This document shows positions 8,201-17,370 of a stretch of 64,000 nt of DNA, piece after piece (position 1 is the stretch's first letter; each line of letters begins with the position of its first letter). Under the pieces are notes generated by a model that did not search any database, was not told where the DNA came from, and saw only the letters and a list, made by a program, of their open reading frames with translations. The DNA lies in NCBI RefSeq assembly GCF_005405425.1, contig NZ_BJEA01000003.1:124001-188000 (forward strand). The letters run 5' to 3'. The position numbers and the translations under genes were made by a program. The stretch is from Lactiplantibacillus modestisalitolerans. Lineage in GTDB: Bacteria; Bacillota; Bacilli; Lactobacillales; Lactobacillaceae.

Positions 8201-9129
8201 TGACAACCGCAATCATTTTTAGTGGCCAGGGTCAAGCGACTGCTGGGATGGGGGCGCAGTTGTACGCACACGAACCGGTGTACCGAGCGGTCATCGATCG
8301 AATTGACACTCAGCTGAAATGGTCTTTACAAGTTGATGACGAGTGGGTAGCCGATGCCACTAGGGTACCGGTAGCGATTACCGCGATGAACTTGGCATTA
8401 TTTAAATTAGTCACAATGAAGGGAGGCACCCCCCAAGTGATGAGTGGACTCAGTTTAGGGGCTTATAGTGCACTAATGGCGGCGGGGGCCATCAGTTTGA
8501 CGGATGGTATCAAAATCGTTGCGGAGCGTGCGCGGTATATGCAACGGGCAGGTTTACAACGTCCCGGTTCAATGGCCGCCGTCTTGGGGGCCACGCCCGA
8601 ACTTATTCAACAAGCTTGTCAGGCTGCTAGTTCACGTGGCACCGTCTGTCCCGCTAATTATAATTCGCCGACGGAAACGGTGATTGGTGGTGACGCCGCG
8701 GCCGTTGAGGCGGCTAGTACGTTTTTAAAGGCGCAGGGGGTTAAACACGTGGTACCGCTAACGCTGACGGTTGCTTCCCATACGCCGCTCATGCAACCAG
8801 CGGCGGAGGCCCTCGCCAAACGTTTGAACTTTTTGAACGTTCGCGAACCGCAAATCCCGGTAATTAGTGATACGACGGTGCAACCGTTTGATGCGCAGAG
8901 CCTTAAGGCCACGTTAGTTGAGCAACTAACGCACCCCACCCATTTTGGGGATTGCTTACAGACGCTAGCCGCTCGTAACGTGACAACGGTCATTCAATTA
9001 GGTCCGGGAACGGCCCTAGCTAAATTAGCGCGGCGCGCGTTAACGGACGTCCGGGTGATGCGAATTGCCAGTTTCGAAGATTGGCAACGAGTCCAATCGC
9101 AATTGGGAGGTGCCTTGAATGACGAATAA
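8200..9129 (+). CDS. fabD: Malonyl-CoA:ACP transacylase FabD
   Basis: A 309-aa protein that transfers malonyl from CoA to ACP. The GxSxG nucleophile elbow is GLSLGAY (Ser85) and the catalytic His is in VASHTPLM (His194). The N-terminal FSGQGQATAGMG loop is characteristic. The ATG at 8200 overlaps the acpP stop (TAATG), implying translational coupling, and the 3' end overlaps fabG by 11 nt. Confidence 0.95.
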   Translation: MTTAIIFSGQGQATAGMGAQLYAHEPVYRAVIDRIDTQLKWSLQVDDEWVADATRVPVAITAMNLALFKLVTMKGGTPQVMSGLSLGAYSALMAAGAISLTDGIKIVAERARYMQRAGLQRPGSMAAVLGATPELIQQACQAASSRGTVCPANYNSPTETVIGGDAAAVEAASTFLKAQGVKHVVPLTLTVASHTPLMQPAAEALAKRLNFLNVREPQIPVISDTTVQPFDAQSLKATLVEQLTHPTHFGDCLQTLAARNVTTVIQLGPGTALAKLARRALTDVRVMRIASFEDWQRVQSQLGGALNDE

Positions 9130-9850
9130 GCGCCCCGTTTACTTGGTGACCGGTGCGGCTAAGGGGATTGGACTGGCAACCGTGCAACGGTTAGCACCCC
9201 AAGCGGAACACGTGGTCATGAACGTTCATCGGCCAATTGTGACTGAGCACTGGGCCGCGCTGACTGCGATTTATCCCAATATTAGTCAGTTGGTGGCCGA
9301 CGTTGGCGATGCTAAGCAGGCCGAACAGCTGGTTAACGAAACCATTGCGCGCCATGGGCGAATCGATGGGCTTGTTAATAATGCGGGGATTACCCGTGAT
9401 CAGTTAGTGATGCGGATGTCAACGACTGATTTTATGGCCGTTCTACAGACGAATTTAGTGGGGGCGTTCAACGTTTTAAAGCCAACTTTGAAGCAAATGC
9501 TTCGGCAACGAAGTGGCGCAATCGTGAACGTCGCCAGCGTAATTGGGAGTCATGGCAACGTCGGGCAAGCTAATTATGCAGCTAGTAAGGCCGGCTTAGT
9601 TGGGTTGACAAAAACCGTTGCGCGGGAAGGCGCTCGTCGGCAGGTTCGGTGCAACGCGGTGGCGCCAGGGATGATTGCAACGGCTATGACCGATGCGCTG
9701 CCGGAAGCGATTCGGCAGCAAACTTTAACAGAAATTCCGTTAAAGCGGTTTGGCCAACCGGAAGAAATTGCGACGGCCATTGACTTTTTATTACACCAGC
9801 CCTATTTAACGGGGCAGGTGTTAACGGTTGATGGTGGCATGACAATGTAA
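9119..9850 (+). CDS. fabG: 3-oxoacyl-ACP reductase FabG
   Basis: A 243-aa short-chain dehydrogenase reducing 3-oxoacyl-ACP with NADPH. It has the TGAAKGIG cofactor loop at residues 11-18, the NNAG motif, and catalytic Ser140, Tyr153 and Lys157 (YAASK). GGAGG precedes the ATG at 9119 inside the end of fabD. Confidence 0.94.
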   Translation: MTNKRPVYLVTGAAKGIGLATVQRLAPQAEHVVMNVHRPIVTEHWAALTAIYPNISQLVADVGDAKQAEQLVNETIARHGRIDGLVNNAGITRDQLVMRMSTTDFMAVLQTNLVGAFNVLKPTLKQMLRQRSGAIVNVASVIGSHGNVGQANYAASKAGLVGLTKTVAREGARRQVRCNAVAPGMIATAMTDALPEAIRQQTLTEIPLKRFGQPEEIATAIDFLLHQPYLTGQVLTVDGGMTM

Positions 9851-9872
9851 CACTGAAAGGAATGAAGCAACC

Positions 9873-11102
9873 ATGCAACAAGAACGCGTCGTTGTTACCG
9901 GAATGGGTGCGGTTACGCCCCTTGGTAACGATGCTCAAACGTTTATAGATGAATTGCTGGCGGGCCATTGTGGTTTGGCCCCGATTACGAAATTTGACGC
10001 CCAAGCGACCGGCGTTACGGTTGCGGGCGAAGTTAAGGCTTTGCAGCCAGAAAAGTGGCTGGCTAAGAAATTAGCTAACCGGTTGGATTTATTCTCCGTT
10101 TACGGTCTGTACAGTGCTAGTGAAGCAATGAATCAGGCCGGTTTAAATGAAGCCAACGTTGATCCAACTCGCTTAGGCGTCATTTATGGGTCCGGAATTG
10201 GCGGTTTAACGACCATTGAAGCGCAAGTTATTAAGATGCACGATAAGGGACCACGACGGGTATCGCCGCTGTTCGTCCCAAATTCGATCATTAACATGGT
10301 GGCGGGTAACATTGCAATGGCATTTAACGCCCAAAATACGAGTCAAGCCATTGTTACGGCCTGCGCGTCTGGAACCAACGCGATTGGCGATGCTTTTGAG
10401 TATCTGCGCCAAGGCAAAGCGGACGTGATGATTAGTGGTGGCGCCGAGGCCTCCGTTAATGAAATTGGAATTGCGGGGTTTGCGTCTCTAACGGCCCTTT
10501 CGAAAGTAGCTGATCCTGAACGGGCCTCGCAACCGTTTGATAAACAGCGTTCGGGTTTCGTAATGGGTGAAGGGGGCGCGAGCTTGGTACTCGAAACCCT
10601 CAGTCATGCCCAGGCCCGCGGTGCTAAGATTTTAGCTGAAATTGTGGGCTACGGGACGACCAGTGATGCTTATCACATGACGGCGCCGCGGCCGGATGGT
10701 GCCGGCGCACGGCGGGCAATGCAGCAGGCGGTCGCGGAAGCCGCAATTACCCCGGCAGACGTGGATTATATTAATGCGCACGGAACGGCCACCCATGCTA
10801 ATGATGAGGCGGAAGCGCGGGCGATTCGCGACCTGTTCGGCACGAACGTTCGGGTTAGTAGCACCAAGGGGATGACGGGCCACTTGCTAGGAGCTGCCGG
10901 CGCGATTGAAGCGGTTGCGACGATTGGCGCCTTGCAGCGACAACAGTTGCCAGTCAACGTGGGTGTAATTGAGCAAGATCCGGCTTGTCCGGTTAATTTG
11001 GTGACACCAGCAAACGCGAGCCAGCCAAGCCGCTACGCGTTAAGTAACTCGTTTGGCTTTGGCGGTCACAACGCGGTGTTAGCTTTTCAAAGGTGGGATT
11101 AG
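9873..11102 (+). CDS. fabF: 3-oxoacyl-ACP synthase II FabF
   Basis: A 409-aa elongating ketosynthase. The catalytic triad is present: Cys164 (TACASGTNA), His303 (NAHGTATHAND) and His337 (GMTGHLLGAAG), with Lys332. The ATG at 9873 follows GAAAGGAATGAAGC. No FabB copy is present in this cluster. Confidence 0.95.
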   Translation: MQQERVVVTGMGAVTPLGNDAQTFIDELLAGHCGLAPITKFDAQATGVTVAGEVKALQPEKWLAKKLANRLDLFSVYGLYSASEAMNQAGLNEANVDPTRLGVIYGSGIGGLTTIEAQVIKMHDKGPRRVSPLFVPNSIINMVAGNIAMAFNAQNTSQAIVTACASGTNAIGDAFEYLRQGKADVMISGGAEASVNEIGIAGFASLTALSKVADPERASQPFDKQRSGFVMGEGGASLVLETLSHAQARGAKILAEIVGYGTTSDAYHMTAPRPDGAGARRAMQQAVAEAAITPADVDYINAHGTATHANDEAEARAIRDLFGTNVRVSSTKGMTGHLLGAAGAIEAVATIGALQRQQLPVNVGVIEQDPACPVNLVTPANASQPSRYALSNSFGFGGHNAVLAFQRWD

Positions 11103-11106
11103 GAAC

Positions 11107-11556
11107 ATGGACGCAACGGAATTAAAGACGATGACGACGCTGATTGAGACGTTTAACGCGTCGAGTGCGCAGGTGTTAACCGTTAAAACGGCGGACTATG
11201 AACTGCATTTGAATAAAAAGGATGAACCGCAACCAGTCAGTTCGGCTTTGGCGGCTGGAAAGTCTGCGGTCACGACGAAAGTTCCGACCGCAGCAGCCCC
11301 GACCGTGGCGGCGTCGGCCACTAAGGTTACGGCCCCGCTCGTTGGGGTGGCCTACTTAGCGCCTAAGCCAGACCAGGCCCCGTTTGTCCAAGTTGGGACG
11401 CACGTTAAGCGCGGTCAGACAGTTTGCGTCATCGAAGCGATGAAGTTGATTAACGAGGTTCCCAGCCCGGTCAGTGGCACGATTAAACGGATCTTCGTTC
11501 AAAATGCGGCCATGGTCGAGTATGCGGAACCCCTGTTTGAAATTGAGGAGGATTAG
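11107..11556 (+). CDS. accB: Biotin carboxyl carrier protein of acetyl-CoA carboxylase
   Basis: A 149-aa protein with a short N-terminal domain, an Ala/Pro/Thr/Val-rich linker (about residues 42-78) and a C-terminal biotinyl domain. The biotin-accepting Lys113 is in EAMKL. It carries CO2 between AccC and AccAD. It starts 4 nt after fabF. A biotin ligase gene is not in the window. Confidence 0.94.
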   Translation: MDATELKTMTTLIETFNASSAQVLTVKTADYELHLNKKDEPQPVSSALAAGKSAVTTKVPTAAAPTVAASATKVTAPLVGVAYLAPKPDQAPFVQVGTHVKRGQTVCVIEAMKLINEVPSPVSGTIKRIFVQNAAMVEYAEPLFEIEED

Positions 11557-11558
11557 CC

Positions 11559-11972
11559 ATGCCAACCATTGATCAATTAATTCCCCAGCGGCCGCCATTT
11601 CAACTCATTGACCGGTTACTTGATTTGGAGCCTGGCGGAGGCGCAACGGCGACGAAGTTAGTGACAATCAACGATTGGTACTTTGATCGAAATGCTGAAG
11701 CGCCTAAACGGGTACCACGCCCCCTGATGATTGAAATGTTGGCCCAAACTGGCGCTGCTGCCATTTTAGCAGCAACTGAAAACGGTCAAAACGTTTTCTT
11801 AGGAGGCGTTCAGACTGCCACTTTTTATGAAGATGCTCATCCAGGGGACGTGCTAACGGCCAGCGTTCAATTGACCAAGCTTCGTCGCCAAATTGGAAGT
11901 GGGCATGGTGAGCTCCGGCGAGCTGGTCAGCTAATTGCGACGGCGGAGCTCCGGTTTGCCATTCAAACTTAA
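11559..11972 (+). CDS. Second FabZ-like hot-dog protein lacking the catalytic His
   Basis: A 137-aa protein clearly homologous to FabZ (LIPQRPPFQLIDRLLDL; RPLMIEMLAQTG). It aligns without gaps to the canonical copy at 6426 across the active-site block. There QGHFPG is replaced by DRNAEA, so the catalytic His becomes Asn45, while the acidic partner is kept (Glu59). The frame is intact and tightly packed: it starts 2 nt after accB and accC begins 10 nt after its stop. It may be a dehydratase with altered chemistry, a binding or scaffold subunit of the carboxylase/FAS system, or an inactive paralogue. In related operons a normal FabZ usually occupies this slot. Confidence 0.8.
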   Translation: MPTIDQLIPQRPPFQLIDRLLDLEPGGGATATKLVTINDWYFDRNAEAPKRVPRPLMIEMLAQTGAAAILAATENGQNVFLGGVQTATFYEDAHPGDVLTASVQLTKLRRQIGSGHGELRRAGQLIATAELRFAIQT

Positions 11973-11982
11973 GGGAGGAATC

Positions 11983-13413
11983 GTGATAGTGAAGACGAAA
12001 CGGTTTACGAAGGTGTTAGTGGCCAACCGCGGCGAGATTGCCGTGCAAATTATCCGGGCACTACACGAACTTAACATTCAAGCGGTCGCCGTTTATACCC
12101 CGGCTGATCAGGATAGTCCGGCCGTTCGGCTAGCAGACGAAGCTGTTTGCATTGGCCCCAATCCAGTAACCGCGTCATATTTGAATATGCAAGCAATTAT
12201 TAGTGCGGCTAATTTGACCGGCTGTCAAGCGATTCATCCGGGGTACGGTTTTTTATCTGAAAATGCAACTTTTGCCGAGCTATGTGCCGCTTGCCACCTA
12301 ACTTTTATCGGCCCCAGTGCAGCGCTGATTACCAAGATGGGTGATAAGGAAGCGGCCCGCGAAACGATGCACCGTTTAGGAGTTCCCGTTATTCCAGGCA
12401 GTCATCAGGTTATAACGAATTTAGCGGAAGCCGAAACGGTGGCCAAACAATTGGGGTATCCCGTCATGCTCAAAGCGGCTGCTGGAGGTGGTGGTAAGGG
12501 CATCCGAACGGTGACGACGGCGCAAGCCATGTCCGCTAATTTTCAATCGGCACAACGGGAAGCCCGAGCTTCGTACTCAGATGACCGGCTGTACGTTGAA
12601 AAGATTTTAACGAATGTTAAGCACGTTGAGGTTCAGGTTTTGGCCGATCACTTCGGTCACGTGGTGGCGCTACCGGAACGAGATTGTTCTTTACAACGCC
12701 ATCATCAAAAAATCATTGAGGAAAGCCCGTGTGCGTTAGTGACGCCCAAGCAACGGCAATGGTTATTGAACTTGGTTGCGACGACAACTAAACGGTTGGG
12801 GTATACAAACACGGGTACCTTTGAGTTTTTAATGGATCAGCAGGGCCGTTTTTACTTTTTAGAGATGAACACCCGCTTACAAGTTGAGCACCCGGTGACG
12901 GAGATGGTGACCGGCTTAGAGCTAATTAAGTTACAAGTGCGGATTGCGGCTGGACAGCCACTACCGTTACGGCAGGCAGACGTTCAGCTAACCGGGGTCG
13001 CCATGGAATGTCGATTCAACGCAGAAGACCCGCAGCATGACTTTCGCCCTCAGCCTGGTACCATCAAGAAATTGGTATTACCAACTGGTTCGTTGGGCGT
13101 GCGCATCGATGCTGGCATCGTGCAGGGAAGCTTAATTAGTCCGTTTTATGATTCGATGATTGCCAAAATCGTGGTGCACGGTCCTGACCGGCAACGGGTG
13201 TGCCAAAAAATGCAGCGTTGCTTAGCGGAGTTACAGTTGAGCGGACTACAAACGAACCGGCGCTTTTTACACGACCTAGTTGGCAGTCCGCTGGTCCAAA
13301 CGGCTAAGTATACGACCGAAGGGATTGAAACTCAGTTTATGAAAGGATGGTTGGATGCCCAAACAAAAATTTCGACAACCGACGACCGCGGAGCTACATC
13401 GGCGGCAAGCTGA
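11983..13413 (+). CDS. accC: Acetyl-CoA carboxylase, biotin carboxylase subunit
   Basis: An ATP-grasp enzyme of 476 aa that carboxylates the biotin of AccB. Features: VLVANRGEIAVQIIRAL at the N-terminus, the glycine loop AAAGGGGKGIR, ERDCSLQRHHQKIIEE, and EMNTRLQVEHPVTEMVTG with the metal and bicarbonate residues. The GTG at 11983 follows GGGAGG closely; GTG at 11989 is an equally reasonable start. The C-terminal ~19 codons overlap accD by 59 nt in another frame, an unusually long overlap. Confidence 0.93.
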   Translation: MIVKTKRFTKVLVANRGEIAVQIIRALHELNIQAVAVYTPADQDSPAVRLADEAVCIGPNPVTASYLNMQAIISAANLTGCQAIHPGYGFLSENATFAELCAACHLTFIGPSAALITKMGDKEAARETMHRLGVPVIPGSHQVITNLAEAETVAKQLGYPVMLKAAAGGGGKGIRTVTTAQAMSANFQSAQREARASYSDDRLYVEKILTNVKHVEVQVLADHFGHVVALPERDCSLQRHHQKIIEESPCALVTPKQRQWLLNLVATTTKRLGYTNTGTFEFLMDQQGRFYFLEMNTRLQVEHPVTEMVTGLELIKLQVRIAAGQPLPLRQADVQLTGVAMECRFNAEDPQHDFRPQPGTIKKLVLPTGSLGVRIDAGIVQGSLISPFYDSMIAKIVVHGPDRQRVCQKMQRCLAELQLSGLQTNRRFLHDLVGSPLVQTAKYTTEGIETQFMKGWLDAQTKISTTDDRGATSAAS

Positions 13414-14191
13414 TATTCCGGATGCAGTGTTGCAGCAATGCTCAGTTTGTAAAACGACTTGCTATCAGCAAGAGCTTGGCCCATTGCGGGTTTGCCCGCA
13501 TTGCGGTTATGGTTGGCGGTTGCCAGCTTGGCAACGAATCAAACAATTGACTGATCAATTTGACGAACTGGACCGGGAGCTGACCGTACCGAAGCGCTTT
13601 GACGAGCCCCAGTACCGCCAAAAAATCGCTCAGGCGCAAGCCGCTAGTGGGCTAAAGGAAAGTATTGTGACCGGCCGGGCCGTTTTAGCCGGGCAGGCGT
13701 TTGGTCTGGGCGTCATGGACGCGCATTTCATGATGGGCAGCCTGGGGGTGACCACGGGTGAAAAAATTTGCCGATTGTTCGCGGATAGTCGCCGGCGCCG
13801 GGTACCAGTGGTCCTCGTCACCGCGTCTGGGGGTGCCCGGATGCAGGAGGGGACCCAGGCATTGATGCAGATGGCGAAAGTTTCAGTTGCGGTTAACAAA
13901 CACCGGAAAGCAGGATTGTTGTATATTACAATCTTGACGGATCCGACCACTGGGGGCGTCACGGCCAGCTTTGCGATGCAGGGCGATGTTATTTTAAGCG
14001 AGCCGCGTGCGCTAATTGGTTTTGCGGGTCGTCGTGTGATTGAACAAACCATTCATGAAACGCCGCCGGCTGACTTTCAGCGCGCTGAGACCTTGCTGGC
14101 CAATGGCTGGTTAGACCAAATTGTCCCCCGTGCGGAATTGCGCCCGCGGTTAGCGCAATTATTACGGATTGGGGGTGGTCACCATGGTTAA
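13355..14191 (+). CDS. accD: Acetyl-CoA carboxylase carboxyltransferase subunit beta
   Basis: A 278-aa protein. The N-terminal zinc ribbon has Cys29, Cys32, Cys47 and Cys50 (CSVC and CPHC), followed by the crotonase-like carboxyltransferase fold (GVMDAHFMMGSLGVTTGEKI; TASGGARMQEG). With AccA it moves CO2 from carboxybiotin to acetyl-CoA. The ATG at 13355 follows GAAAGGA and lies inside the end of accC; the stop overlaps accA by 8 nt. Confidence 0.95.
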   Translation: MPKQKFRQPTTAELHRRQADIPDAVLQQCSVCKTTCYQQELGPLRVCPHCGYGWRLPAWQRIKQLTDQFDELDRELTVPKRFDEPQYRQKIAQAQAASGLKESIVTGRAVLAGQAFGLGVMDAHFMMGSLGVTTGEKICRLFADSRRRRVPVVLVTASGGARMQEGTQALMQMAKVSVAVNKHRKAGLLYITILTDPTTGGVTASFAMQGDVILSEPRALIGFAGRRVIEQTIHETPPADFQRAETLLANGWLDQIVPRAELRPRLAQLLRIGGGHHG

Positions 14192-14957
14192 ACGAACGGC
14201 CTATCAGCAAGTTCAAGCGGCTCGGCGAACGGATAAAATGCAGTTAACCGCTTTAATTACGGGGCTAACAAGTACTTGGTTTGAATTACATGGTGATCGG
14301 GAACGCGGTGATGATCCGGCGGTAGTGGCCGGCTTGGGCCGCTTAGCGGATGGCCCGGTCGTCATTGTGGGGATTCGTAAGGGCGCCAATTTAACTGAAA
14401 ATCAGGCGCGGCACTTTGGCTGTGCCACGCCGATCGGCTACCGCAAGGTGCGGCGGGCCTACCAACTCGCAGCGCAGTTGAAGTGGCCGGTTTTAGCCCT
14501 GATTAATACGCCGGGGGCTTATCCGGGCGTGACGGCTGAATATCAGGGCCAGGGGCGCGCGCTTGCGGACTGCCTGACAACGGGCTTAGCTTTGCCAGTG
14601 CCAATGGTGAGTGTACTCGTTGGTGAAGGTGGTAGCGGGGGCGCGTTGGCGCTGGCTTGTGGCGACCAGGTGTGGGCGTCGGCCGACAGTACCTATTCGG
14701 TGTTATCGCCGGAAGGTTACGCTTCGATTTTATGGAAAGATGCCAAGCGCGCTCCGGCTGCGGCGAAAAAAATGCAATTGACGCCGCAGGATTTAAAGGC
14801 AACCGGAATTGTTGAGCGAATTATACCGGAACCGCAAACCCAGCAAGATTGCCAGGACTTGGCAACTGAACTGAACACATGTTTTCAGCAGCTTCAACAA
14901 TTATCGACCGAGGAACGGTTAGCGCGGCGGGAAGCCCGGTACGCGCAGTTTAAATGA
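14184..14957 (+). CDS. accA: Acetyl-CoA carboxylase carboxyltransferase subunit alpha
   Basis: A 257-aa crotonase-fold partner of AccD. Family motifs are FELHGDR, INTPGAYPG, EGGSGGALAL and YSVLSPEGYASILWKD. The ATG at 14184 is preferred over an upstream TTG because GGGGGTGG precedes it; it overlaps the accD stop, consistent with coupled 1:1 synthesis. The length is typical of the short lactobacillar form, which lacks the N-terminal extension seen in E. coli AccA. Confidence 0.94.
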   Translation: MVKRTAYQQVQAARRTDKMQLTALITGLTSTWFELHGDRERGDDPAVVAGLGRLADGPVVIVGIRKGANLTENQARHFGCATPIGYRKVRRAYQLAAQLKWPVLALINTPGAYPGVTAEYQGQGRALADCLTTGLALPVPMVSVLVGEGGSGGALALACGDQVWASADSTYSVLSPEGYASILWKDAKRAPAAAKKMQLTPQDLKATGIVERIIPEPQTQQDCQDLATELNTCFQQLQQLSTEERLARREARYAQFK

Positions 14958-14969
14958 AACGAGGATTGA

Positions 14970-15731
14970 ATGATGGATGGAATTTTAACGGGAAAAACAA
15001 TCGTGGTCATGGGAGTCGCCAACCAACGTAGTATTGCGTGGGGCTGTACGCAAGCGCTGATCCAGCAGGGCGCTCAAGTAATTTTGACCTATCAAAATGA
15101 ACGGTTGAAAAAGAGTCTGTGGCGCTTCGTTGATGCTGATCAGCCATTAATTGAATGTGACGTCACGGATGATCAGCAGGTGCAACGCGCCTTTCAAACG
15201 ATCGGTGAACAGTACGGCCCACTTGATGGTCTGATTCACGCGATTGCGTACGCGGATAAAACGGCGTTAACGAACGCCTTTGTGGAAACGACGCGGACGA
15301 GCTATGCACAGGCCCAGGATATTAGTGCCTACTCACTGGTTGCGGTTGCGCGGGCGGCGAAGCCGTTTTTACGCCCCGGGGCGAGCATTGCGACTTTGAC
15401 CTACTTTGGTTCAGAGCGTGCGGTTCCTAACTACAACGTGATGGGCGTCGCCAAGGCGGCTTTAGAAGCCAGCGTGCGTTACTTAGCACGGGATTTAGGT
15501 CCGGCGGGAGTCCGCGTTAACGCGCTGTCTGCTGGGGCGGTCAAAACCCTTGCTGTAACGGGAATCCAAGCGCACCGCCAACTCTTGAAGCGTTCCGAAG
15601 CAATGACGGTAGACGGAGTCGCAGTGACAACCGCCGAGATTGGCAACGTAGCGGCCTTCTTGATGAGCGATTTGGCGCGTGGCGTCACTGGTGACGTCCT
15701 TTACGTGGATAAGGGCGTCCACCTGAGCTGA
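14970..15731 (+). CDS. fabI: Enoyl-ACP reductase FabI (NADH type)
   Basis: A 253-aa atypical short-chain dehydrogenase completing each elongation cycle by reducing enoyl-ACP. The cofactor loop MGVANQRSIAWG and the FabI triad Tyr145, Tyr155 and Lys162 (Y-x6-K) are visible. FabI is the target class of triclosan. ATGATG at 14970-14975 offers two starts behind GAGG; the first is given. The stop overlaps the next start (TGATG). Confidence 0.94.
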   Translation: MMDGILTGKTIVVMGVANQRSIAWGCTQALIQQGAQVILTYQNERLKKSLWRFVDADQPLIECDVTDDQQVQRAFQTIGEQYGPLDGLIHAIAYADKTALTNAFVETTRTSYAQAQDISAYSLVAVARAAKPFLRPGASIATLTYFGSERAVPNYNVMGVAKAALEASVRYLARDLGPAGVRVNALSAGAVKTLAVTGIQAHRQLLKRSEAMTVDGVAVTTAEIGNVAAFLMSDLARGVTGDVLYVDKGVHLS

Positions 15732-16249
15732 TGAGGGTCCGGTGGCAATGGGCGCAAGATGCAAAGCACAGCACGCAGCACGCGGTTGGGCGGGCACTCT
15801 TGCGGCAGTTGGTGGCGACTCCCGTTGCCTATCACCGGCTAGGCCAGCCCTACGTCCCCGCGCAGCCGCAGCTGGGGGTGAGTGTGAGCCACTCCGCAAC
15901 GTTGGTGGTCGCTGCAGTTGCGCCGGGCCCGCTTGGAATCGACGTTGAGCGGTTGCGCCCCGTTAACTGGGCGCGTTATCGGCGAGCGTTTACGGCCAGT
16001 GAATGGGCGTTTTTAAAAAGGTGCCCAACCGCAAACCGCCAGTTATTGGCGTGGCGGCTATGGACGGCGAAGGAGGCAATCTTGAAACTACAAGGCTGCG
16101 GACTGACCCGGGCTCCCCGCCGCGTTGAAGTGGCGTTGCCGACGTTGACGCAGGCAACCGTTGGCCCGCAGCGCTATCAGTTAAGTGCACTAACGTTGCC
16201 GCCGGGCTACGTGGGAACGCGGGCGCGGCCAGTCCCCCGACACACGTGA
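15731..16249 (+). CDS. 4'-phosphopantetheinyl transferase, Sfp type
   Basis: A 172-aa protein that should transfer the phosphopantetheine arm from CoA to apo-ACP. Sfp-family motifs: SVSHSATLVVAAV, GIDVER (Asp71, Glu73) and WTAKEAILK (Lys114, Glu115, Lys119), which bind Mg and CoA. The ATG at 15731 overlaps the fabI stop by 1 nt, so it is the last gene of the operon. Genomes of this type usually also have a separate AcpS; whether this one does cannot be seen here. Confidence 0.88.
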   Translation: MRVRWQWAQDAKHSTQHAVGRALLRQLVATPVAYHRLGQPYVPAQPQLGVSVSHSATLVVAAVAPGPLGIDVERLRPVNWARYRRAFTASEWAFLKRCPTANRQLLAWRLWTAKEAILKLQGCGLTRAPRRVEVALPTLTQATVGPQRYQLSALTLPPGYVGTRARPVPRHT

Positions 16250-16261
16250 GGCCGAGCGTCG

Positions 16262-16282
16262 AAACCACTGCCAGACGTATGC
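16262..16282 (+). promoter_or_regulatory. Extended -10 promoter for the SPFH gene
   Basis: TATGCTATACT (16278-16288) is an extended -10 element about 25 nt upstream of the TTG start; it shows that the SPFH gene is transcribed separately from the fab operon. The -35 region is not well conserved. Confidence 0.4.
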
Positions 16283-16311
16283 TATACTGGGTGCAAAGGG
16301 GGCGTTTTAGT

Positions 16312-17178
16312 TTGAAGGAAAAACAAGTATTTCATATCAACGGCTACGTTGGGCTGGTGTTAGCCATTTTATTCGTCATCGTTGGCGGCTGGCTTGGCTG
16401 GGCGGGTGCCACGACGGACAGCTTCGGCAAACTTTTCGTCGGGGCGCTTTTAATTATCATCGCCGGACTAGGCGCAAGCTCGCTGACGATTGTTGGTCCG
16501 AATGAGGCCCGCGTTTTAACCTTTTTTGGAAAGTACATTGGGACGATTCGCGATTCCGGCTTATTCATGACGGTGCCGTTAACAAATAAATTTTCAATTT
16601 CATTGCGGGTGCGCAATTTTAATAGTGCCATTTTAAAAGTTAACGATTTACGCGGGAACCCCGTCGAAATCGCCGCCGTGATCGTCTTCAAAGTCGTCGA
16701 TACGAGCATGGCGCTCTTTGCCGTTGACGATTACGAACAATTCGTAGAGATTCAAAGTGAATCGGCAATCCGCCACGTCGCTTCGGAATACCCCTATGAT
16801 ACGTTTGACGACGAAGATCAGCAAACCCTGCGGAGCAACCCGACCGAAGTCTCGGACCGCTTAACGCAGGAATTGCAAGAACGCTTGGACGTAGCTGGCG
16901 TCGAAATCGTTGAAACGCGTTTGACCCATTTAGCTTACGCCACGGAAATTGCGAGCGCGATGTTGCAGCGGCAACAATCCACGGCCATCTTGTCGGCGCG
17001 CAAAGTCATCGTGGAAGGGGCGGTCTCAATTACTGAGGAAGCCATTAAGCGAATCGAGCACGACACCGGGATGCGGTTGTCGGATGATAAGAAGTTGCAG
17101 CTGATCAACAATATGATGGTCACCATTATATCGGAGAAGGGCTCGCAGCCAGTAATCAGTACGTCGGATACGCAGTAG
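16312..17178 (+). CDS. SPFH/band-7 domain membrane protein
   Basis: A 288-aa protein. Two closely spaced hydrophobic segments near the N-terminus (about residues 9-60) are followed by an SPFH domain beginning VGPNEARVLTFFGKYIGTI and a coiled-coil-prone region with AILSARKVIVEGAV. Such proteins form membrane-associated oligomers linked to microdomains or protease control; the exact role is not known. The TTG start follows AAAGGGGG; an upstream GTG at 16246 would lie before the promoter. Its own terminator is at 17222. Confidence 0.85.
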   Translation: MKEKQVFHINGYVGLVLAILFVIVGGWLGWAGATTDSFGKLFVGALLIIIAGLGASSLTIVGPNEARVLTFFGKYIGTIRDSGLFMTVPLTNKFSISLRVRNFNSAILKVNDLRGNPVEIAAVIVFKVVDTSMALFAVDDYEQFVEIQSESAIRHVASEYPYDTFDDEDQQTLRSNPTEVSDRLTQELQERLDVAGVEIVETRLTHLAYATEIASAMLQRQQSTAILSARKVIVEGAVSITEEAIKRIEHDTGMRLSDDKKLQLINNMMVTIISEKGSQPVISTSDTQ

Positions 17179-17221
17179 CGGCGCTGATTTAACGGCGATT
17201 ATAGAATAAATAGTAATTTTG

Positions 17222-17252
17222 AAAGGCTCTCAAATGTGAGGGCCTTTTTAGT
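17222..17252 (+). terminator. Terminator of the SPFH gene
   Basis: AAGGCTCTCA and TGAGGGCCTT form a 10-bp stem with one G-U pair and a short loop, followed by TTTTTA. Confidence 0.85.
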
Positions 17253-17370
17253 TTTACGTAATGTTTTGAAGTTGACCCTTAAAATCAGGTAATTTAAAGA
17301 ATCGACTTCAGGTTGTTAGATTTTTTTCAGAATTCTAGTTATTTTAACTTAATAAAGCGGTTACTTTCGG

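Noticed and set aside
10206-10957. Open frames opposite fabF and other GC-rich fab genes
   Set aside because: These are frames on the other strand or in shifted phase inside genes with strong family matches. They lack ribosome sites and recognisable products, so all such overlaps were left out.
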